From assembly GCA_000499405.2 (NCBI GenBank), contig HG738140.1, forward strand, positions 12,055,560 to 12,119,559: a stretch of 64,000 bases of DNA, read 5' to 3'. The notes below the pieces were generated by a model. It searched no databases. It saw only the letters and a program-made list of their open reading frames with translations, and was not told the origin of the DNA. Each line of letters begins with the position of its first letter. Within the stretch, counting starts at the first letter, position 1. Positions 37,771-49,736 of this stretch are shown here, one piece after another. A program made the position numbers and the translations under genes. The stretch comes from Onchocerca volvulus. Its lineage: Eukaryota; Nematoda; Chromadorea; Rhabditida; Onchocercidae.

Positions 37771-40383
37771 ATGAGTTCAATTGGCACAGGATATGACCTC
37801 GCTGCTGCAACTTTCTCCCCGGATGGACGTATTTTCCAGGGTACTTCACTTTCTATTATCATTCTTTTTTTCGTTCTTATTTCTTTTCCAATAGCATTGT
37901 TGTTAAATTAATTACTATGATAAAAACCGTAATTATCGCAATTACGTACTTTTAGTAATATTAATTATGGCAAATTATCGAAATAAATTAATCTTGTTGA
38001 TAATAACCAGAGTAATTTACTGTAACAAAGTATTCTCGCTGATGATAATCATTTCATTTTAATAAAGTAATTTTACTTTTAAAACTATGATAAGTTGTCG
38101 CAGCAATAATCGATAATCATTGTTAGTGATTTCACCGATTCAAGAAAGATTAAAGTGGACTATCATATCAGCATTAAATTATTGACCTAAATTTAGAGTT
38201 TGAGTGGTGGAATATTTTAACCTTGGAGTTTCATAATTGACATTTAATATATCCGCTGAAAATTCGGCGTCTTTATTTAACTTTATGTTTATCATTCGAT
38301 TTTTCAGTTGAATATGCCCAAAAAGCAGTTGATAATGGTGGTACAATGATTGCTATACGAGGAAAGGATGGTATTGTTACGGCAGCTGATAAATTGATCA
38401 CCTCAAAATTATATGTTGAAGTATGGGTATTTTAATTTTTTTTATTTTATTTCATTTTTTCCTTTTTTTAATTTTCCGATAATTCAAATTATTTTGCAAT
38501 ACTTCTTCGATCGCAATTTATTAACAGCAATATAAAAAGGTTCATCAGGTGAAAATTTATAATGATACAATATAAATGCAAAAACATTGTAAGGCTAACC
38601 ATTATAAGAGTAAGAAATATGGAACAAATTTCTTTAATGAATCGACGGAAATGAGCATAATTCATTTAATAAATCATAAATCACTTAATATTAGTTTAGA
38701 ATGCAAATCCAAGGATGGCAAATGTAGGAGAATATATCGGTTGTGCAATGGCAGGCGTATATCCAGATTGTAGAGCACTTCTGGATTATGCAGTAAATGA
38801 GTCACTCAATTACCTGAAAGAATATCGCACACCAATTCCGATCAAAAAGTTGGCAAATCAGGTGGATTCATTTTTTTTTTCTGCATCTTGCCATAAAATT
38901 ATTTAAATTTAAACATGATTAGTTCCAACTAAAATGTTTTATAGACAATCCTGCAAGTATTTACATTTCAAATCTTGTGATATTATTCGATCCACTAATT
39001 TTGTTGAAGGACTTTTATTCTTATTATGCTAATGGCTTATCCATTGAATATGTGATATATTTAGGACTTTCAACTCTACGTGCAGGAATTTGCCGTTCTT
39101 TTTGTTTTCTATTATAAAATTGAAAATCTAACTTTACAGATTGAGTTAAAACATGTGAAACAAAAAATTAGAAATGCTATTCTCCTCTCATTTTATTATT
39201 TTTAGCAGCTTATATTCAGTAGTTCTTAAATTAAAGCATGACTTTTATGTTTTGTGTAATCTAAATGGATTTCCAGTTAGCCGAATATGTTCATGTATAT
39301 ACACTTGGTATCAGTAGACCTTTTGGGGCTTCAATATTCTTGACTGCTTGGGATGAAAAGGCAAGTCTTTCAATTTTTTCAAATTGAAAAATAGAAATTT
39401 TCTTTCTTGTACTATTGTGTTATTATGCGTAGTCGAAAACGCTGGAAATTGCTAGAAAAGTAAAAAAAAGAAATTGCTCTTTAAAGCAAACCATAAACAG
39501 TTATTCCCGAATATTATAGTATAAAATAATGAAGAAAATTGAATTTTTTAGAATGATTCGCAGTTGTTCTTGTTGGAGCCTTCAGGTTTATGTTATGAGT
39601 ATAAGGCATGGGCAATTGGCAAGCATCGGCAAGCAGCTAAAACAGAAATTGAAAAGTTGAAATTTGAAGATATTCCGATGCGGCAATTAGTTAATGGTAT
39701 ATACGATTTTTTCCATTGAATTTGCTTATTACAAATTTAGATCTACTTGTTCACCAAAGTTTATAAGAATTGGTTGAATTGATTTTTCTTTTTTGTTTCA
39801 GAAGCGGCTCGAATAATTTTAATGGTCCGAGACGAAGCGAAAGACAAGAATTTGCAAATAGAAATGGGTTGGGTGGGCAAAATTACTGGGGGAAAACATG
39901 AGATTGTTCCGAAAAATGTTGGTTTTATTATGCTTAATTTTTATGAGAAAAACCTACTTTTGTCATTAATTTTCTGTCGGCTATTTTTATTAGAATTTCA
40001 GAACTTGCGTTTGAAAGATTAAATTTTTCCATTTTAATTTGAAAAATATATCAAAAAGTAAATAGATAAATGTAAAGTTTTCTGAAAATTAAATTGTTTT
40101 TATAATTATTTGGATTTGCTTAAAGAAAATGGATTCATGGATAGCAGACGTTATTCTTTGAAATCAAGTGATGCTGAATAGAGATCTTTATGTACTTAAT
40201 TGATTCTGTTGATTGTTTCATTCTTATTCAGTCTGGTGTGATGTCACTTACTATTAAGAATCATTATATGTATATCCCTATGTCTTTTTACGTTTTACTA
40301 TTGATCATTGTTGTTTTCAGATAGTAAAAGAAGCGGAAAGTTGGGCTAAAGCGAAGTTAGAAGAAGATGATATGGATGACTGA
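37771..40383 (+). CDS. PSMA3: 20S proteasome alpha-type-3 subunit
   Basis: This is a structural alpha-ring subunit of the 20S proteasome (PSMA3; C. elegans pas-7), not itself proteolytic. Exons 37771-37840, 38308-38420, 38700-38861, 39277-39360, 39552-39696, 39802-39917 and 40321-40383 give 250 residues (human 255). The N-terminus [19 protein letters not shown] and following [13 protein letters not shown] are the alpha-subunit signature. [38 protein letters not shown] and GKHEIVPKN are shared with PSMA3. The tail ends in acidic EEDDMDD. TTTTCAG lies immediately before the ATG, indicating trans-splicing at the start codon. The intron after 39360 begins GC instead of GT. Confidence 0.97.
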
Positions 40384-40430
40384 TTTTTTACTTTCTTTTG
40401 TTTTATTCTGGTTGTTATTCCATAAATTTA

Positions 40431-40436
40431 AATAAA
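40431..40436 (+). terminator. PSMA3 poly(A) signal AATAAA
   Basis: Canonical hexamer 48 bp after the PSMA3 stop. It sits in the short gap before NLE1. Confidence 0.7.
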
Positions 40437-40611
40437 TATTGACTATATATATATACTGTGTGAACGAAATCATATGCTTGGTTTTGAACAAACTGAATTT
40501 TAATGTTTCTCTGATCCTTCAAAGATAAATATGTATGGAAATATTAAACGAGTGCAGGAAGAGATTAAAATATGGCAGAAAAACAAGTATCCATGAAATT
40601 AGAGTTTTGTC

Positions 40612-40618
40612 GTTCCAG
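40612..40618 (+). promoter_or_regulatory. Candidate trans-splice acceptor of NLE1
   Basis: TTTTGTCGTTCCAG ends at 40618, two bases before the NLE1 ATG and about 180 bp after the PSMA3 poly(A) signal. This is the expected geometry for a downstream operon gene in nematodes. Confidence 0.6.
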
Positions 40619-40620
40619 TA

Positions 40621-43600
40621 ATGGAAATTGATAGTTCCATCGATGAGAGTGGTCGCAGTGTCAGTGTGCGAATTTTTTCAGAAGATGAACAGGAGCTTAG
40701 CGAAGCTGCTATCGTACTACCTCTTTCCACGACTCTTGAACAACTGCAGGTGGATTTATTTTTCAAAAAAATTCTAAAAATTTTGAGTGATTCAGATCTC
40801 TTTTTGATTTTTATGTCTTTTAAGGAATAAATTATGATTTTATTAACATAATCGGGTATTATATATACTTTTTTTCTTTGATAGATTTTATGCAATCAGC
40901 TGTTGGGCAGCTCAGATGATCCGATTCCGATAACATTTCGGACGAGAGATGGCATTTTGATCAAAGATTCTTTGAATGGCTCAATACCGCAACAGAAAAT
41001 TGATGTAGAAAAGGTGTCTTGTCATAGAATTTTCATTTAGGACTCCACTTAATATTCTTATGCTTCAAAAAATGACTTTTCAATTCTGATCAAATCAAAG
41101 GAATAAAGCAAGTGGTATTTTATTTGTTGAAGGTAAATGTTTGCGTAAATTATAGAGTATTGAATTGCTATATTATCCAGAAGCGATATTTCGTGTGAGG
41201 CCAGTGACCCGATGTACTTCCTCAATTCCTGGGCATGGTGAACCAGTGATTAGCGTGCAGTTTAGTCCAAATGGAAGGTTCTTATTAAAATAAAAGTTTT
41301 TAGATGACTGTGGTATTATTGTCACACATCATTTCTTTGTTTTTTACTTCCCGCAAATTCCGTGCAATTTCTTTGAAGTTTCCAGGGAACTTGCTAGTGG
41401 TTCCGGTGATGCAACTGTACGCTTTTGGGATTTGAATACAGAAACCCCATTGCATACCGCTAAAGGCCATACAAATTGGATACTGTGTATCGCTTGGTCA
41501 CCAGATGGTAAAAAGCTTGCTTCGGCTTGTAAAAATGGACACGTAAGTCTTTCAGAGATATATTTTAATGAATTTTGCTGTTTGTCTATAAAATTCCAGC
41601 ATTTCTTACGTATATTATGATATATAACAGATATATGTATAATGAAAATACGGTATTAAGATCTGTTTGTGGGATCCGAAATCCGGAACTCAAATTGGCA
41701 AAAAAATGACCGGTCATAAACAATGGATAAACCAGCTTGTCTGGGAACCGTACCACAGAAATCCACATTGCAGGTAATTCAGATGTTACTTGATAGATTT
41801 TCTGAGAATAAGGATTTTATTTCTGAATGATTTCTGATTCCTTATTTAATCCTGATTTTTTTTGTTCAAATATCTTGAGTTTCGTCTTATTTTCAAGATT
41901 TTTGGCAAGTGCTGCAAAAGATGGCGAGATCAGGATTTGGGATACTGTGAAATGTGAAATGATTCGATGTTTGACAGGACATACTGCATCAGTAACATGT
42001 GTGAAATGGGGTGGACAAGGCCTTATTTATACTGGTTCACAAGTAAGTATGAAATGAATAATGTACAAGATTTAACATAAAAGTTATAAAATAATTTGCA
42101 ATATTATAACGAAATATTTCTTTGATCAGAATTTGTTTTCATTTTATTTTATTATGGTATAAGATCCCATTGATAAATATATGGAATTAGTTTCGTTGAA
42201 GACAGATGCATTCTAGGATCGCACAATCAAAGTTTGGCGCGCAGAGGATGGTATCTTATGTCGTACTCTAGCAGGTCATGCTCATTGGGTTAATACTTTA
42301 GCTTTAAATGTGGAATACGCTTTACGTACAAGTTTTTACAATGCTTTGGAACAATCTACGATATTGCATAGTGATATGGTTGGTATATGGAAGTCATGTT
42401 ATGCAATAATAAAAAAAGAAATCTGGATGCTTTGAATTGAATAAATAATCATTTTCATTGAAAAGCAAATTTTTTTTTCCCAGTTATTCTGTTTTTAGAA
42501 TAAAGGATATTAATTATTTTCAACTTTCAAAGGACAGAAGTTAGGAAAGGTGATTGATGCTAATATTATAGGTTTGGAATTGAGATTAAGTCATATTGAT
42601 ATAACATATATTAAGTCATATTAAGTCATATTGATATCCTGATATAACTATTATTCGATCACCCATACATTAGGGTATACATTAGGGTATGGGTGATCGA
42701 ATAATAGTTATATCAGGAGATCAGTGATTCGTTATATCGAGTAAAATTCATAACTTATTCACTTCTAGACTGTGTGTCAGAAAGAAGCTTCACATCGATA
42801 TGAAAAAGCTAAGGGCATATATGGTGAACTACTAGTATCTGGATCTGATGATTTCACGTTGTTTTTCTGGAAACCAGCGGATGAAACGAAACCGCGCATG
42901 CGTATGACTGGTCATCAGCAACTGGTGAACCAGGTGAAATATTCTAATAAATTTGGAAAAGACATAAGAAATCAGAATTGAAGAAAAGATGAGGGAGAAA
43001 CCAGCGATGCAAGAGAGAATAATAAAGTATATGATTCATTCAGATGAAGGAAGTGGTTTATTTATCTTGTAATTAGCACAAAAATTTATCAAAGGTCAAA
43101 AATATTAGAAAATACAAGTTAGCGCGAAATTTTTTTTATTCTTAAGAATCAATTTAGTGCTTTAAATTGGAAAGATCCTTTTTCAGGTAATGTTTTCTCC
43201 AGATGCTCGGTATGTTGCATCAGCATCATTTGATAAATCAATCAAATTGTGGTGTGGAAGAACGGGTGCTTTTCTTGATACATTACGCGGACATATTCAA
43301 GCAGTTTATCAAATTGCCTGGTCGGCTGACAGTCGGTTGCTTGTTTCCGGTTCTGCAGATTCAACGTTGAAAGTAGGTTGAAGGATTATAATAATTTATT
43401 TTATCAATGTAAATCTTACGTTACATAGTTATTGCTCTGGATATGGAAACAAGTCGTTCTAATCTATGGAACTTATTGTTATTGCGTAACACTTCAAGCA
43501 TATCATTCTCGGTCCAACGATAAATTGCGAGAAAAACATGTCGAGAAGAAAGAATTAAAAAAACCAATGGTGATATCATTTCATTAGATTCTAAACGATA

Positions 43601-43987
43601 GAGATTGAGATTTGATAGTTTTTGATATACCAAGGAAGAGTGTCTTATCATTGTTGGATAAAGAAGAGTTTTTTTTTTTTTTCTATAGTTCTTTTTTTTT
43701 GAAAAAGTTTTTTTTTCCTGCAGTTTCTTGAATTCTATTTTTCATTTCTTGGCAAATTAAATCTAGTAAACCGCAAAAATTATAGTAAGTAGCTAATAAT
43801 ATAAAAGTAAAAACGAAGAAAGATATTAACAACTGCAAATATTCAGGTTTGGGATGTACATAAGCGTGGTCTCTGTATGGATCTTCCAGGACATGGTGAT
43901 GAAGTTTATGCGGTCGATTGGAGTCCAGATGGTACTCGAGTAGCTAGCGGTGGAAAAGATAAATTGTTAAAATTGTGGCGTCAATAA
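40621..43987 (+). CDS. NLE1: NLE1/Notchless (Rsa4) WD40 ribosome-assembly factor
   Basis: NLE1 docks on pre-60S ribosomal particles through an N-terminal ubiquitin-like domain that recruits the AAA+ ATPase midasin/Rea1. Its propeller sits on the particle. Exons 40621-40749, 40885-41013, 41156-41277, 41386-41542, 41661-41773, 41898-42042, 42217-42378, 42769-42933, 43187-43372 and 43847-43987 give about 482 residues (human 485). Residues 1-100 form the NLE domain; the WD repeats follow, with GSGDATVRFWDLNTETPLHT, SAAKDGEIRIWD, DRTIKVW, SFDKSIKLW and GGKDKLLKLWRQ near the end. WD and GH dipeptides recur at the usual spacing. The start of exon 41386 carries a one-base coordinate uncertainty. It lies 238 bp after PSMA3 on the same strand. 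Confidence 0.96.
42637..42718. repeat. Perfect 32-bp inverted repeat, 18-nt loop
   Basis: Arms 42637-42668 and 42687-42718 are exact reverse complements. The loop region holds two direct copies of ACATTAGGGTAT. It lies in the NLE1 intron 42379-42768, next to short direct repeats of ATTAAGTCATATTGATAT. Confidence 0.95.
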
Positions 43988-44334
43988 TGGAATAATAAAA
44001 TGTTAAGACATGCTTGAATCTAGTTTTATTTGTGCACCAAAAATATATGTTGTTATCTAAACTTTATTAACGTATTTACATAGAAAAGACAATGTTTTCA
44101 AGCTTTAACTTCTTCATGAATGAAAAATTCAGAAATTACTGCGTAGAATTACTTCAAGTTGAGTTCAGTCAACAAAAAGAAATTCAGTCATTCAATTATG
44201 AAGCAGTTTCGTGTATCTGGTACAGGAATGTTGTTCAAAAATTTTAATTTCTTAAATTGGTTGTGAATTAGTGGATAGTGGAACATGTACCGAGAAAGAA
44301 AGATTATTTTAAAGTTTATTCGTTTCAGTCTGAT
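43988..44334. other. Convergent intergenic gap
   Basis: 347 bp between the 3' ends of NLE1 and the hemopexin gene. It contains AATAAA (43995-44000) just after the NLE1 stop, its likely poly(A) signal. Confidence 0.6.
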
Positions 44335-46143
44335 TCAGCATAAAAGATATGTTTTGAGGGGTTGTGCAAATATTATTTTTTTCGTCTTCATGTCATACTC
44401 GTACAAATTATGCGCATCCAACAAATGATATGTCTTAAATTGTCCCGATGGGAATGGTATACCGGTCCGGAAATTTTCTGGTAGATTTGGGTAATATGTT
44501 TCCAAATCATTTATTAGCGACACCGTATTATGTTTCAAGTCGTACATTGCAAATACATTTCCCTGAAAGTATTTTGAAAATTTAGAAGTTTGAGAAATAT
44601 CTTGAACTGAAAATTGCCAGTCAATCATTTGGAAGTTTTGTCGTTTGGAAGGTTAAGATTTTGCAGTTGATTTTTAAGTTCTGAATCGAAATAAGTTAAT
44701 GCTACCTACATTTTTTTTTTTTTTTTGTTCCATCACACAATAGGATGAGAGTTAAGGTTATCAGACACCTTTTTTTTTTTGTTATTTTTATAATAAACAA
44801 TATTTCATCTCACATTCACTAATTATTACAATTTCATTTCAAAATATTGATCCGTAGCTTACCGAAACGAGTATAGAACTTCCGTTTTTGATGGGAAATG
44901 CAGCTTGTGGAAAGAATAAGACGCGATGTTGGAGCATTTTAGGCCATTCTTTTCGTAGGCTAAAAGAGAGGAGCCCATCTTTTTGGATTGTTTAATTTGA
45001 TTAAACTCCTATTATCATTAATATGCATATCGTATACTTTTCAAGTAATTAGAGTATTTTTCAAAAGAATTACGTGAAAGTGTTTTTATTGTTAAAAAAG
45101 GCAAAAATAGTTCGATCCTTAATAAGGTATGTTTGATCCTTTATCGAAATAGATGCATTAACATAAGATGGTCCAGCAGGAAATATCTAAAATCAATCAG
45201 ATAAGATACATTCACAGATGATTTCATGCAAAATCGAAATTTGGCAAGTACACATTAGGTAAACTTTCAGTTTTCTTCGGTTTCCATAAAATCATACCTT
45301 ATCAATACGAGTTATCATTTTGGGTTTTCGATTCTTGAAAATCCAAACTTTGTCATCCGAAAATATATATAATTTACCGGACACTATAAATTAACTGAAC
45401 TGAATTCTTTCGTATATTTTGGGAGGAAGGAGAAGAAAATAAACGACTCATATGTAAACTTTGTCGATTATTTTTCGATGAAGGTTGAAAAACTGTTTGA
45501 AGTTAAATTATCACAGTGTTAAAAGCATTTTTGTGTTTGTTTCATCAAAGAAATTACCTGCTTAATAAGAATCATTTAATTATAAATAAATGAGATGATG
45601 TTGATGATGGTGAAATGTATTTCACATATCAACATTTCTCATCGAGACTTATTTTCCCTTTATCGTTATTATATTTAGGGGAAAATTAATGCTTTTAATC
45701 AGCTTGAAATGATTTATTCCACCTGAACTTTCTCATCTAACCCGCGGTAGTTAAATTTTTTGATTCCGGATATGTTTCTCTTACTGTACTTCAACATTAT
45801 CCATTACTGCAATCTTAAATAAACTTTGTTACACTTTATTTACACGAAGTAAAGAATTCTAATGAAATATTTCCAGAGATATGTGAAAAATTTCTAATTT
45901 ACATTGCTTACATTCAGTAGCTGAATCAATTTTTTTCGGGCATTGATAATTTTGCAATGCAACGATAGTGGCACTTTTTTTATCATTTCGGCAATCTTTC
46001 GCATTGCATCGTTCTTCCGGTTCCGGTTTTGAAGGAATTGGAAACGGTAAGTGAGATTCTGCTACATAACAAATAATGGAGATTAATTGTAACAACTGAA
46101 TTAACATCTGAAAAAGAGCTAAATTTCTTGTGGTAAATGTCAT
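44335..46143 (-). CDS. Secreted hemopexin-fold protein
   Basis: Five exons (45912-46143, 45298-45383, 45074-45186, 44863-44959, 44335-44562) join in frame to 251 residues. The N-terminus MTFTTRNLALFQMLIQLLQL is a hydrophobic signal peptide. A short Cys-containing proline-rich segment follows, and then hemopexin-like blades. Blade motifs include GKLYIFSDDKVWIF, TYLIKDRTIFAFF, GNVFAMYDLKHNTVSLI with YYPNLPENFRTGIP, and HLLDAHNLYEYD. The chain ends in LLC, so a disulphide between this Cys and CPKK near the start would close the propeller as in hemopexin domains. No protease domain is present, so it is not a matrix metalloproteinase. The ligand is unknown; haem or matrix binding is only a guess from the fold. 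Divergence from textbook hemopexin is considerable. Confidence 0.7.
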
Positions 46144-47660
46144 AATCTTCGAAAGGTCATGACTTTATCTTTTATTAAATTATCATTACTGTTCAATCAC
46201 ATAATTGATGGATCAGATTGGCATCACAAAGTAATTTATTAATATCAGAGAAAAACATAATACATCTGTAGATTTTTCTGATCATAATTTATTCTTCTAT
46301 TCATTGAATAGATGGATCAATATATAAAGTTAACATGAATGCTAATTGGAAATTGAAAAATGATTACGAAAAAAGAACAAATTCATTGCTGTTCAAAGAG
46401 CTAATCTTAAAATATTTCAATGACATAAAATCGAAACTGAAAAAATAGGATATAGGATTTTTTCTTCTTTAAAATTTTTCAAAAAAAAGTCATCATTTTT
46501 TTTTTTTTTTTTTTTAAATTATTCGAAAAATCATCATTCTCAAATTGGTATTTTTTCAATGATTTTTCATCGAAATTGATATAATTTAGGGAGAAAATAA
46601 TCTTTTGAACATGATCTGAAATTAAATTTTGCAAAAATTATGGTCATTTGATGTTTTTAATTAATTGAGAAAAGCAGATATCGATCGATCGTATATTGTC
46701 GAAAATCAATCGAATACGAAATGCAACGATAACAAAAAGATGGAAAGTATATTGATTTTGATGAGTTATTTGTAGAAGAGCCAAGAAAAACTTGTTTCTC
46801 CTACTTTTTTATCTTTACTTTTATATCAATCATAGAATTTCATGCAGTTTTTGAAAAGAAAATGAGAAAGTATAAGATTGGTGACATATATTGATTGATA
46901 AATGGAATTTGTTCGCCATTGAAGGTTGTTCGGACAATTGTGATGAGATTTTTCTATAATTCTGAAAATTCCTTAAAAATTTTTTTGTAAGACAAATGCT
47001 TAATTTTGCTTGTATAAAATAGCTTTCCACTCCTGATCATATTCAGTACCACAACGAATATAACGAAATAAATTGATGACAAGGATTTATTATGTCTTTT
47101 CAAGCTAAGCCATGTACCACGCAAGATGATCGATCTGTATGTTGCATATTTTAATAATTCATAAAATTTCAAAAAATTTTGGGCAATATTTCGAGTGCTT
47201 TTTTCTATAATCTATATTTTCCATTCACAAGCGTTATTATTTCGTTTTACTTCAAGACTTCCCAGACTGTATTAGACTCAATTAGACCTAATTTGATGTG
47301 ATATGAATGTTTCAAGTATTTAGTATTCATTAAAATAGTCCAGGTCATTCAATTTACATAGATTTCAGGTAAAATGTAGAAAGTAGAAATTTGGGATCAA
47401 ATTTAAATTATAGTTCATTGCAATCATTTGTCTAAAGAATTTTCATGTAATAGACGAGCTGATATTATCATTTCAAGTGCTGAAATTTACTGACAAGAAG
47501 TTGTGTTAATGAGAGCTATGATCATACTAAATCTTCTTTCATTATATTCGTACATAGTTGTCTGATGTTAATTCTTGATATTTTCCGAAGTTAAATTCCA
47601 AAAATTTTATCAGGGATTCTTCAATGGAGTAATTTTTACATTTCAAATTACAAAGTTTTT
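46144..47660. other. Divergent intergenic region, no gene supported
   Basis: 1.5 kb of AT-rich DNA upstream of both the hemopexin gene (-) and the next + strand gene, with poly(T) near 46497-46515. A missing 5' exon of the + strand gene may lie in its right part. Confidence 0.45.
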
Positions 47661-48560
47661 ATGGATTTTAAAATTAACAGAAAAATTTTTGCCGTTTTTT
47701 ACTTCAAAGATCTTTTGCGATATGCCACAGCACAAGTTTGTCCTTTACGTGACCGAATTCAAAAAACTTCATCCCGATTTGGCAACTTATTGCTACATTT
47801 TGCTTCTATAATAGAAATATTTACTTTCGAAAAACAATTTTCACATAAAGTTTCTAAAATACTGGAGAGGCGGATAGATGTAGATAATTTCCAACTTATC
47901 ATTATTTTCATCATATAACATTTTTGAAATTCTGAAATTTTGCATAAAATTTTGAGGATGTAAAATAATTTTTTTAATATTTAAAATTTATAAATTAATT
48001 TCTATTCACTTGATAATGTAATTTATAAAAATTTCTGAAGCATACAGCAGAAATTATCTACGCCAACGGATCTCATTAATTATGATTTGTTGATGACCGA
48101 TGGAAATATGAAATTTATTCATTCTCAACTTTTAACAAAATCATCACCTATCAGTCAAGAGAATCCATCAATCAGTGAATTGCAGCAAAATAGCGATCTA
48201 CAAGATTCGAATCTAAGCTTCATTTCTTTTGGGTAAAAATTTAGCATAGATTTTTGCGAAAACTTTCAAAATTAGGCATCGAAGATAAAAAGGAAAGAAA
48301 ATAGCAAGTAATGATAATAGTTATAAAACTGCTCTTTATTGGCTCTTTTGATTACTTATCATTTTATCACTGCATTATAAATTTAATAGACTTTAATTTT
48401 TTTCACTACCGGAAGTAATATTTTCAGCATAGTTTCTATAAGCCATCACAAGAAGCAACAATCAACAGCAGCTAATCCTAGCACAGAATTGTCGTTTTCT
48501 GCACTTTATGCCACAGGTCATTTTACGCACATTGATGATTCGAAATCATATCTAAACTAG
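47661..48560 (+). CDS. Unrecognised gene, probably 5' incomplete
   Basis: Three exons are consistent in phase: about 47661-47879, 48048-48232 and 48428-48560 (TAG). The ATG at 47661 is tentative, because an AACAG acceptor at 47675-47679 could instead begin a coding exon. The roughly 178-residue product has an amphipathic helical first half (FKDLLRYATAQVCPLRDRIQ, LLLHFASIIEIFTFEKQF) and a polar Ser/Gln-rich second half ending SKSYLN. There is no signal peptide or membrane span and no domain I recognise. It is supported by three exons keeping frame with GT-AG signals, not by homology. Confidence 0.5.
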
Positions 48561-49736
48561 AACATAAAGTTGAACGCAACATGTACATAAGGATTTATAA
48601 AGTATTAAATGAAACATGACAAATTGAAATTGATACATTGTCAAAACCTGCCAATTCATCTCTAAATTCATCAATTTTTTATAATAAATACTTACTTTGC
48701 CACTGTTCTATTTTGTATTCCCATGAATTCTATATATCAGAACTGTTCATCAAGTATTCTTAAAAAAGCTATATTGGTAGTGGAAGACACATCGTACAGC
48801 ATAACCGGGCTTCGATGATAAATGGTAAAGCGATATATGACTATATTAGACGGCTTTGATTGTATTCCATATAAATATTTCAGTGATATCGAGATAAGAA
48901 GAATCTTAGAGAAGAAAATAACATAAATTTTTTCAAAATGAACCGAAATCTTTCTGTATATTAGAGTAGAGATTTCATGCTCAAATAACCCGCAATCTTT
49001 ATGGCCAAATTGATAGAATAGATTTGCTAAAGTCAAAAATCACTTATAATTTATTAACCGAATCACAATGCCATATGTCCCTCACTGAATGAAAGAACTG
49101 ACATATGCTGATGGTGACAGTCGAATGAAATAATCAGTACATATGACTCAGTATAAATAACAGTGAGTTTTGGGAGTTGAATGAATTCTTTTTATAACTT
49201 TCTTGCAAATAAAAATCATCCGCTTAACATCGGAAAGCATTTGCTAAAATCATAGTCTTCCTTGCAAATAAAATTTTATCATTAATTTAACACCGAAAAG
49301 CATTTGTTTCAAATCATTAATCTTAGTCGTGATAATTCCAAGATCAGCGATTTGCTTTGATTTTCTCAATAAGTTTTAATATTGTGAAGTTTTTAAACAA
49401 AAAGCAATGTGATATGTCCAAAAAAATTTCTTTTTTTGGAGAAAATACGTTACGAAATTTCAGATTTCAAAAATTTTTTAATGTTCTACCACTAAAAGGA
49501 ACTCAAGATATAAAATCTTGGTAGGGAGTTTATGACTTTGAATTTTGATTTTGAAATTGTTTTTCTAAACTTGAAGAAATTTAAGGACAATAATCCATTC
49601 GTGCATCATGCATTCCCAAAACATACAGGACAAAGTCACATTTTAATTTTGAATTTGCAGCAAATTATTTTTTACAGCCATCCAGGATTCTTATAATAAA
49701 TACAATGCAAACATGGTATAACCGAAAATTTCATAA
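48561..49736. other. Convergent intergenic stretch
   Basis: 1.2 kb between the unrecognised + strand gene and the CENP-S gene. It includes a short diverged direct repeat near 49200-49310 (TCTTGCAAATAAAA.. / CCTTGCAAATAAAATTT.., each followed by an ACATCGGAAAGCATTTG / ACACCGAAAAGCATTTG block). No exon recognised. Confidence 0.5.

Noticed and set aside
46830..47172. Two overlapping minus-strand frames (66 and 72 codons)
   Set aside because: AT-driven open frames with no recognisable protein features or splice phases.
48737..49036. 99-codon minus-strand frame between the orphan gene and CENP-S
   Set aside because: No domain, no supported splice link to CENP-S, typical composition of translated intergenic DNA.
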